Origin: Fragilariopsis cylindrus CCMP1102
Taxonomy: Eukaryota > Bacillariophyta > Bacillariophyceae > Bacillariales > Bacillariaceae
Length of the DNA stretch: 50,923 nt
Assembly: GCA_900095095.1 (NCBI GenBank)
Contig: FMBT01000561.1
Coordinates: forward strand, 1-50,923
Direction: 5' to 3'
Part shown: one piece after another, positions 44,145 through 50,923 of the stretch
How positions within the stretch are numbered: position 1 is the stretch's first letter
How the letters are laid out: each line of letters begins with the position of its first letter
Position numbers and translations under genes: made by a program
Notes under the pieces: model-generated
Told to the model about the DNA's origin: nothing
What the model saw: only the letters and a program-made list of their open reading frames with translations
The model's database searches: none

Positions 44145-44817
44145 CGCGTTCCAGAAATTTTACTATTCTCCCGGCTGGAACGAAATGATTGTAAGTAATA
44201 AGCTAAGAGTAGGGTGTACAAATTAATGTTGTTATTGGATGCGCAAATGAAGGATCAGTTTGTAGCAGTTGTGTTTGATCTTCCTTCCGTGCTACCGTAT
44301 GCATCGACTCTCGGACGGGAGTACCGTTCGTAGAAAATTTCACGCTACATTCTTCCGTCTCAACGGTTTTTCCACGCTGGTTTTACATCTAGAAGAAAAA
44401 AGAAAAAAACTGGAGGACTTGATCATAAAGTAGCGCGTACTTACTTCTAACAACTGCAAAGAAACACGACTAAAATACTTAACGAATACAAAGATTTTAG
44501 ATTTTCATAACTTTGGTCGCTTGAACGAAATTATGAAAGGCAGGGCCGATTTTCGTCGCGTAACATACTATTGCTAACAGTTTTAGTTTGTTTCTCGTAC
44601 AGTTTTTCGTCGCGTCAATTTTTCTTGATCACTTTTGAATCAATTGAGCACTTTTCAGCTTAAGTGTGCGACCGAACGCGAACCCTGCTGCTAATAAACT
44701 ATCACTCGTGCAAGAATTAACTCTTCCATAAAGTAAAAAATAAAAGGCAAGAAAGCAAAACAACTTCCTTTCATAAAACCAATAGAAGCAATTCTAAAAA
44801 GCACCAATATAACAATC
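44145..44817. other. Divergent intergenic region
   Basis: Lies between the LRR gene and the Lys/Gln-rich gene, so it should hold both promoters. Two ttcgtcgcgt copies (44551, 44608) stand out; no TATA is clear. Confidence 0.4.
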
Positions 44818-45297
44818 ATGAAAACAACTCCGATGTCAGAGAAGATCAGTACTAACGTTGCAGCAAAAGAACAAGAAGAACAAGAACAAAAAGAATACAA
44901 TGAAGAAGAATCGTCATGCGATGAAGCAGTGGAAACTATATCACATAATAAAAAAATCAACGGCAGCAACTTTTCCCGGAAATTAAAACGAAATATAGCA
45001 GGTATGAGCTACAAATGGGTTACGGTCGCGAAGAAGCGCAAGGAAGAAACAAAGAAACGAGACAAAAAAGAAAAAGAACGGCAACAACTTGAACATCATG
45101 AAAATGATAAATTATATCGTGAAGCAATAGCTCAACAAACTCAACATCCTCAGGCTCGAGTATCGACCAATCGCTCAAGCATATTCAGCATCGCAACAGC
45201 AACAGCAAAAATGTTTTCCTCCCCATACACTAGCACAACATCAAGCATATACCCTGTTGGTGGTGTAGTATCATTCATGTACGGTGCTTCTTCATAA
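44818..45297 (+). CDS. Charged coiled-coil protein, truncated before a Q/G/Y tail
   Basis: 159 residues from ATG 44818 to TAA 45295-45297. It has an acidic Glu/Gln-rich start (AAKEQEEQEQKEYNEEES), then SYKWVTVAKKRKEETKKRDK and a charged helix likely to form a coiled coil (KEKERQQLEHHENDKLYREA), then a Ser/Thr-rich part ending VSFMYGASS. No signal peptide. It is not a family I recognise; the basic middle could bind nucleic acid. The same frame continues past the stop into low-complexity coding-like sequence, listed separately. Confidence 0.5.
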   Translation: MKTTPMSEKISTNVAAKEQEEQEQKEYNEEESSCDEAVETISHNKKINGSNFSRKLKRNIAGMSYKWVTVAKKRKEETKKRDKKEKERQQLEHHENDKLYREAIAQQTQHPQARVSTNRSSIFSIATATAKMFSSPYTSTTSSIYPVGGVVSFMYGASS

Positions 45298-45507
45298 CAA
45301 CAACAACAAAAACAACAAAAACAACAACAACAATATGGTTGTTTCGGTGATCAGCTACAATACGGCTATGGATGACAACAACCTCAACACCAGTACGGCG
45401 GATACGGAGGAGGATATGGAGGACAAAAAGAACACCGAGCTGTTTATCTTGAAGATCGACGAAGTCGAAGTGGGGGTAGAATTAATACTTGTGCGACAAC
45501 GATATAG
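45298..45507 (+). pseudogene. Q/G/Y-rich tail beyond nonsense codons
   Basis: In frame with the preceding gene, after TAA, come QQQQKQQKQQQQQYGCFGDQ and LQYGYG, then TGA at 45373-45375, then QQPQHQYGGYGGGYGGQKEH to TAG at 45505. TAA among CAA codons and TGA before CAA-CAA are each one base from a sense codon. An overlapping frame (ATG 45334) is open too, but its codons end in G/C much more than genes nearby. Confidence 0.4.
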
Positions 45508-45679
45508 CCGAATTGCTCTAAAAATTAGTAAACGGTAATATAATTAGTAACGATGATTAATGTTAGTAATTTTTCGATTTTCAATTTTCAATTCCAATTT
45601 TCATTGTTTCGGGTAGTTAGTTGCAAGAGTACAGTAATTATTGTAGTACAGTATACTAATTATTATTATGAACTCGCTT

Positions 45680-46369
45680 TTATACTACTGTACGAAGTTG
45701 TTCATTTGAGACTTCAATGTACCAATTTTCAATTATATCCCTATTCATACACGGTGTTCGACATGCTACTTTGCAAACGCTGTCATTGATGTCATAGGCT
45801 CCCTTGAGGACAATAGTAATATCGTGATCATTGATTGCGGTACAACTATTTTTAATTAAAGTTGTAGTTGCAGCACATAATGCGTGCACCCTTGATGAGG
45901 TTTTGTAGTGCAATACCGAATTAAGCTGGGTAAAGAAAACATTACAAGAGACTAGAATAAGAGTGATGATACTCATAGTTGTAGAATTCAACCAACTATT
46001 ATTATCGGGCCACCAATAATAGGCGCTTAAAAGGATGAGATTGGCCACGATTATAAAAACACAAAATCCACGAAGAATCCATTTTGTCACGACTAGATGT
46101 TGGAGAGCGGTATCGACATCGTTACAAAAATGACTCCATGGTTGTCCTTGCCTGGTTTGGCCGTTGTTCAAGTTGAACAATAAAAATATTTCCGGTGTGG
46201 AACGATTGATTTCGTAATAGTTTTCCGTAAAGAGAACTTTTTCGGTCTTGATATTAGCAACAGCAGCAGCAGTAGTAATAGTAGTTGCAGCGGTAACAAC
46301 ATCATAAGCCTCATTAGAAATTGTAGTGTCCATTTTGTATTGATCTTGTTTACTTCCAGTAAATAGCAT
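45680..46369 (-). CDS. Hypothetical two-TM protein
   Basis: 229 residues from ATG 46369. Residues 98-118 (ILRGFCVFIIVANLILLSAY) and 131-150 (TMSIITLILVSCNVFFTQLN) form a hairpin of two membrane helices, followed by a helical VLHYKTSSRVHALCAATTTL and a Cys-containing end. The order of two close helices and then a His/Ser-containing helix recalls SLATT/DUF4231 domains, but I could not confirm it by motif. No signal peptide. Low-complexity Thr/Ala stretch at 24-40. Confidence 0.45.
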   Translation of the reverse strand: MLFTGSKQDQYKMDTTISNEAYDVVTAATTITTAAAVANIKTEKVLFTENYYEINRSTPEIFLLFNLNNGQTRQGQPWSHFCNDVDTALQHLVVTKWILRGFCVFIIVANLILLSAYYWWPDNNSWLNSTTMSIITLILVSCNVFFTQLNSVLHYKTSSRVHALCAATTTLIKNSCTAINDHDITIVLKGAYDINDSVCKVACRTPCMNRDIIENWYIEVSNEQLRTVV

Positions 46370-46489
46370 GAAGGAGGTGTATAAAGTATTATGGTAATAG
46401 TGAATTTCGATATAAAGTTTTAGATAAAGATTCTTATTGTGTGCTTTTTCATCAATATTATTTCAATTTCAACTAAATTTGTGAACGTA

Positions 46490-47739
46490 CTACAGTAGTC
46501 GGTATTTGTGGCTCTACTACAGAAGTACTCTTCGAATTTTACTAGCTAGTTACTTTGGTACTTTCTATGGTCCTATTCTATTATGTAGTTTTTGTTTTTT
46601 GGTTCATTTATTTTATTTTATTTATTTAAGGTAACAGAAAAATGAGAAATTGGCCGGAAGAAGTGGAACACGATTGAAACATAGGAATTGAAATATCCCC
46701 AAAAGAACCCCAATCAAAGAAGCCAAATAAATCAAGATTGAAAAATAGGAATTAAAGTGTCAAGAACACAATAAAGAACAATAGCATTCAATATCACGAA
46801 GTCAAAATAGAAGGGGGGAAATTTGGAAAAAATAACAACCTCTAGTTAGAATGATCATGATTTTGAAAAGTGATCAGAATAGCCAAGCAACGATGCGATG
46901 GTTGTATTCTTACAGATATTTTCAGAAAGAAGGCAACAATATTCATCGTCGTCGTCGTCATCCATCGTCATCCATTGCAATCCATCCTTATCCATCGTCA
47001 TCTATCGTCGTCCACCATTGTCCTCCATCGTCATCATTGTATAAATCTTCATTGTCCATAGAAAAGAATTACAGCTCGCGGTGGAGAGATACCGCTCACA
47101 TTTCCAGCATCTTGCAATCCATCCTTATCCATTGTCATCTATCGTTGTCCTCCATCGTCGTCATTGTATAAATCGTCACCGTCCATAGAATTACAGTTTG
47201 CGGTGAAGAGATACCGCTCACATTTCCAGCATCTTGCAACCCATCCTTATCCATTGTCATCTATCGTCGTCCTCCATCATCGTCATTGTATAAATCGTCA
47301 CCGTCCATAGAATTGCAGTTCGCGGTGAAGAGATACCGCTCACATTTCCAGCCTCTTGTAGTTTCTGAAGTATCTTCGATTTCAAAGAGAGCAAATTGAA
47401 AATTGTGAGACGATATGTGTGATGGATCGAACACATCACAAGCCTAAGATTTATGTTGGTTTTTGTCTTAAAGTAATTAATATGCCTTTTCTACAATTGA
47501 ATTCTTATGATGACACCTGATGTCACAAAAGTCCCCAATGGAACAGAGAAGCCCAATGCAGCAATCAAGGTTTCAAATTGTAGGAATTATAAGTGTATTT
47601 TGAAAATCCCCAATGGAACACTCTTTGATCGTGTAAACGATCCAATGTGTGTGTGTGGGTCGAATTTATTTTTCATCTTGTTTCTACCTTAAGTAAAAGA
47701 GTACTTCTGCAGTAGAGCCACAAATACCGACTACTATAG
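46490..47739. mobile_element. Element bounded by 43-bp inverted repeats (MITE-like)
   Basis: 46490-46532 (ctacagtagtcggtatttgt ...) and 47697-47739 (aagagtacttctgcagtaga ...) are reverse complements over 43 bp with two mismatches. About 1.16 kb lies between, with no transposase frame, but including a triplicated 122-137-bp repeat. I see no matching target-site duplication directly outside, so the ends may be inner parts of a larger element or the site copy has decayed. Probably a non-autonomous DNA transposon. Confidence 0.55.
46977..47360. repeat. Three tandem copies of a 122-137-bp unit
   Basis: Copies begin at about 46977, 47114 and 47236. Each contains ccatccttatccat, a tcgtcctcc(a) run, cattgtataaatc, a ccatagaa(tt) stretch and gcggtg(g/a)agagataccgc followed by tcacatttccagc. 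The gcggt...accgc part can form a 5-bp hairpin in each copy. Confidence 0.8.
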
Positions 47740-47791
47740 GACTTCTTCACTTGCTCCTCACTGCGTTCGTCGCAAGTGAAGAAGTACTATA
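47735..47791. repeat. 19-bp inverted repeat hairpin
   Basis: 47735-47753 (tataggacttcttcacttg) pairs with 47773-47791 with one mismatch, 13 bp of it perfect, around a 19-base loop. It overlaps the outer end of the right inverted repeat. Confidence 0.7.
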
Positions 47792-48466
47792 CGTAAGCGG
47801 TAAAATCAAACAAGGCACGACTAAATTTAGTTAGGTCCTTTGTTTATCTTGTAGTGTTTATTGAGTTTCAATTTAGATCTAACTCTGTACCTTCCATCAA
47901 GAATGGCAAATAAAAATAGATGAAATAGATGTCACAAAAGATCACAAATCACAAGATAATTCTATAAGTATGTTTACGGCAACGATAGCGGTCTATTATG
48001 CATCTAATATATGTATCGGACATTTTCTCTTGTTTTAGTGCTACCACAAACCCTATCGCGTAACTTCAGCTCAAAATGATCAAATAGCAAAATCAAATAA
48101 AAGATGATTAGTTTATTCTGATTTATGTTCTGTCCCAACTTTGGCTTGAGACACAAGTGGGGCCTTACTACATGTACTTAGTTCTATACTATCATGTAGA
48201 TATTCACTCGAACACATATACGGGGAACCAAATCGCGATGAGAAGCGATTTGGTGGACCGATTTTGATCTGTGATAAATACAGTCCAATATTCTATAACT
48301 GAGGAGTAAGAACGATGGGAACGCACGTGTGGGATATATGTTTTTAAGCATGTGATTTGATATACGTAAACGATCTATTATTGCTCATCAAAGCAAAAAG
48401 CTCTAAACCGCTTCTCGAAAAGGATGCATAGCTGGTGGCTCATCTACAAATAGCTTTTACAACACA
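47792..48466. other. Intergenic, no supported gene
   Basis: AT-rich; nothing recognised. Confidence 0.4.
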
Positions 48467-48715
48467 ATGAAGCAACTACAAAAGGAAGGAGACACTCCGA
48501 TGATATTTTCTGTTGATGATTTAATTGACGCGTTCATTTCACGCAAATCTTTTGCCCAATTTAGACTCTCTCAGTCTCGAATAAAAGAGACTTTTAAGTG
48601 TGTACAACTTAAAATTGCTGCAGAAGGGTATGTGCTGAAGTGTAGAATAACACACACACATTTAGAGGTGCACGTAGTAGCCTACAACTCAAATGCCTCC
48701 TTTGTCTTTTCTTGA
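48467..48715 (+). CDS. Hypothetical 82-residue protein
   Basis: ATG to TGA; MKQLQKEGDTPMIFSVDDLI, a soluble mixed helix/strand composition without motif. It ends 34 bases before the end of the convergent CENP-B-like gene. Could be a small gene or chance. Confidence 0.25.
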   Translation: MKQLQKEGDTPMIFSVDDLIDAFISRKSFAQFRLSQSRIKETFKCVQLKIAAEGYVLKCRITHTHLEVHVVAYNSNASFVFS

Positions 48716-48748
48716 TCTATTGATTATTGCCAGTTACTTGCATTTGGT

Positions 48749-49669
48749 CTAAATGGTTTCGCCATGTATATTTCCAATGTGTGAAGAAAGTGACGGTTGT
48801 TTCTTGCACGGTGGTTGTTTCTGTCGTCTCTTTTTCTTGTTTGGTTCATGCTGCAATCGCTCCAGTTGCATTGATTCTTCCAAACTAGAAAAGTCCGTCA
48901 GACATTCTTGCGAAAAATTGCTGGATATGATGTGGGACTTGATCACCTGCATCGCCTCTGTTACATCATCGCCTTTTTTCTTGGTTTGCCTTTTATTGAG
49001 AGTTGCATTCAGCCATCCAGTAGAGCATTTGAAATCAACAATGTTCCTCTCCTCCGCCCATTTTCTACACATTTCCTGCATGACGACCCAGGTGATGCCA
49101 CAATTATCACTTCGATGCGCCTGTGCCTGTGAGTCCAGGTAAGAAAGAAGTTGATCTTCAATTTCTGTGAATTTTCCTATTTTTTCCCTTTTCGCACTGC
49201 TATCTTGTAATGACCCATCGTCATATTTCTTCAACCACCTTCCAAATGCTTGACGTTGACTGATAGTATTGGTGAACACCTGTTCTGTTTGATCGGATCG
49301 TAAAAATTGTGAGTGACTCATTTTGACACTACCATCTACTAGTAACTCTCTGTACTTCTTGCAGGCGTGATACCACTGCCCTCTTGTGATATCGAAAGTG
49401 GTGACACTGCCTTTTCTTCTACCTCGTTTCTTAGCTGGCGGAGGAGGCTTTGCCTTTTCAATCGATTCCGATTGACTTACTCTCGGCATATTACCTGGTA
49501 CGGATTGTGCAGATTGACCGGTTGCTTCTGATGATAGACCCAACAAAAGGCCAAGAGGGTCCTCGTCATCGCTTGTTTTATCTGGACGACAGGCGATAAC
49601 ACCATCATTATTTGTATCACCAAGAAACTCACTGCACCCAAGTGGAGGAGGATGTAATGGAACACTCAT
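48749..49669 (-). CDS. CENP-B/pogo-type HTH DNA-binding protein without transposase core
   Basis: 306 residues from ATG 49669. An AT-hook-like KKRGRRKGS lies at 80-88. Residues 100-150 hold a helix-turn-helix-like block (QFLRSDQTEQVFTNTISQRQ, FGRWLKKYDDG). Residues 165-227 show the second, CENP-B-type HTH pattern: FTEIEDQLLSYLDSQAQAHR, GITWVVMQEMCRKWAEE, then DFKCSTGWLNATLNKR, the conserved F-x-x-S-x-G-W-L end. Pogo/Tigger transposases have this pair followed by a DDE domain; here only a basic Lys/Arg-rich tail follows. It is therefore either a domesticated DNA-binding protein or a truncated element. Nuclear location is inferred. Confidence 0.62.
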   Translation of the reverse strand: MSVPLHPPPLGCSEFLGDTNNDGVIACRPDKTSDDEDPLGLLLGLSSEATGQSAQSVPGNMPRVSQSESIEKAKPPPPAKKRGRRKGSVTTFDITRGQWYHACKKYRELLVDGSVKMSHSQFLRSDQTEQVFTNTISQRQAFGRWLKKYDDGSLQDSSAKREKIGKFTEIEDQLLSYLDSQAQAHRSDNCGITWVVMQEMCRKWAEERNIVDFKCSTGWLNATLNKRQTKKKGDDVTEAMQVIKSHIISSNFSQECLTDFSSLEESMQLERLQHEPNKKKRRQKQPPCKKQPSLSSHIGNIHGETI

Positions 49670-50699
49670 TGGATGATTTGCAATCGTTTCCTAGAGAGCA
49701 TTGACCAGACACCCGGTTGACACTCACACTCATGATTTTTGTCGAGATTAAGTTACTGAGTTCTGAGTTCTTTTATTTACACACGCCTGCACACAACACA
49801 TGAACTAACTCCACCCTCCTAATTTGTAATTTAGACATGCTGGCACTCCTCGCTCGCTGGACGTTACTGCTAGCTAGAGCGCGACAAATCACAACTTGGA
49901 AACGTGAAGGAAAGCTATGACGGTGAAACACCGTTGATGATAGTTCTGTACTCACACGTACTAAGCAAGACTTCGAGGAATGTAAATCATCACTCATCAC
50001 AATCAATAAAAGCGCGGAGGAGGAAGAAGATTTTTTAAAAGTGGATCCAAATCACGAAAGAATTTTTTTCGCACTAACTTACATCAAGCATCGTATGCGT
50101 TTTTTGTCTTTTAATTACTAACTCACAAGTCTAATAATTCCTAGAACTTAGCACAGCAAATTGTATTGTACTTGATTGATAGCATCCTCTGCCACTAGCT
50201 AGTGACACCGTTGAACGGAGAAGAACTTGAATTGAACGGTTCAAACTGTCACAATGATTTAGACTCAACACACTCGGTGGGAGAGAGTGAGCGAGTGAGT
50301 CTCCCGAGACATGCGTTTCTGTTGTCTTTTTAACATTGATAATATCAATTTACCTCTCGTCCGCACCCATAGTAAATCAGAGTGAGTCGCATACTACAGC
50401 CTTTAATCAATGTTTGGAACGATGCGAGACTACGTATTATTTTACCAGGTCCAGCACTGTAACACATGATAGCTAAGACAATAGACAATATTAGACTCCA
50501 CGCAACAGCATTTGAATATTTCTCTCTACCTCTCAGACCACTATGCAAACAAACAACCAAAACCCCAGCGATATCATCATGCAGTAGCTGCTATACTAGC
50601 GATGATATCGCTGCGTCGCCGATATTTTACCCAGCCCAATACATGCATCATACCATACACACCTTTTCCTTTTGTATTTCCTAGTATCATAACTTTATA
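49670..50699. other. Intergenic, no supported gene
   Basis: Divergent region upstream of the CENP-B-like gene. Short frames only. Confidence 0.4.
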
Positions 50700-50923
50700 G
50701 TTAAGGCAAAACAACAACAAGAAATACAGGTATTTAGCAAGAACGAAGAGCAACAATATAACAATGGGACGAAAGCAAAATTACGAGAAGAGAACGTAAA
50801 ATTAAAAAGAAACCACCGCTGTCGGTTGCAGCTACGGCAACTGTCTCAAAAACAGTACCACCAGCTCCAGCAGCAAATCATAGTTCCTCCGTTTCTTGAA
50901 CGATCATCAGTTTCCGAAATCAA
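50700..50923 (+). CDS. Possible exon of a coiled-coil protein, cut by right edge
   Basis: A frame open to the edge reads KAKQQQEIQVFSKNEEQQY and then KLREENVKLKRN, RLQLRQLSQKQYHQLQQQII, a Gln/Leu/Lys heptad-like composition. It follows a tttatag that could be a splice acceptor. Another frame starts with an ATG at 50764 but stops after 11 codons. Support is weak. Confidence 0.25.

Noticed and set aside
44818-45507. Alternative genetic code with TAA/TGA as Gln or Trp
   Set aside because: Other genes here end at TAA, TGA and TAG in the expected places, so the standard code holds; the readthrough-like tail is a local matter.
46977-47360. CRISPR-like array
   Set aside because: The units are long, imperfect, only three, and lack unique spacers; the genome is eukaryotic.

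Overview
The window looks like nuclear DNA of a diatom, or a close stramenopile alga; I cannot name the genus. The signs are: AT-rich sequence with long Asn, Gln, Ser, Asp and Thr runs inside otherwise conserved proteins; few, short GT-AG introns; type II membrane or secreted proteins with Pro-Ser/Pro-Thr repeats and Cys-rich modules; and two genes whose N-termini read as a signal peptide followed by an Ala-Phe junction and a Ser/Arg-rich stretch, the bipartite plastid-targeting pattern of diatoms. I see no tRNA, rRNA or CRISPR array.

Left part (1-12 kb): the end of a large PSxx/PTxx-repeat gene on the minus strand runs off the left edge and has a broken 5' region. Then come a minus-strand ORC3 gene (4.9-8.5 kb), a secreted Cys-rich plus-strand gene (9.2-9.9 kb) and about 2 kb with gene remnants.

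Middle (12-30 kb): a three-exon multi-pass membrane protein with repeated RSVSTP motifs; a CpG-poor non-coding block (17.5-18.6 kb); a secreted, probably GPI-anchored protein; a doubtful locus at 19.7-20.5 kb; a two-exon flavin monooxygenase-like gene; a type II membrane protein with four copies of a Cys module; and a second, larger CpG-poor repeat block (27.3-30.1 kb).

Right part (30-51 kb): a METTL21-type methyltransferase; a head-to-head pair made of a secreted gene and its decayed paralogue; a GDPD-family phosphodiesterase; a tail-anchored protein with a recent internal duplication; a bestrophin; a leucine-rich-repeat protein; a Lys/Gln-rich protein; a two-TM protein; an inverted-repeat-bounded element; and a CENP-B-type DNA-binding protein.

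Three results stand out. The phosphodiesterase and the bestrophin, unrelated enzymes 4 kb apart, share the same promoter, 5' leader and presequence, which suggests a plastid-targeting module was duplicated onto a second gene. Two blocks are almost empty of CpG while neighbouring genes are not, the footprint expected of long-term cytosine methylation. Five genes carry net single-base losses in homopolymers or PT linkers and become whole protein families once these are allowed for, so part of the apparent breakage may come from assembly error.
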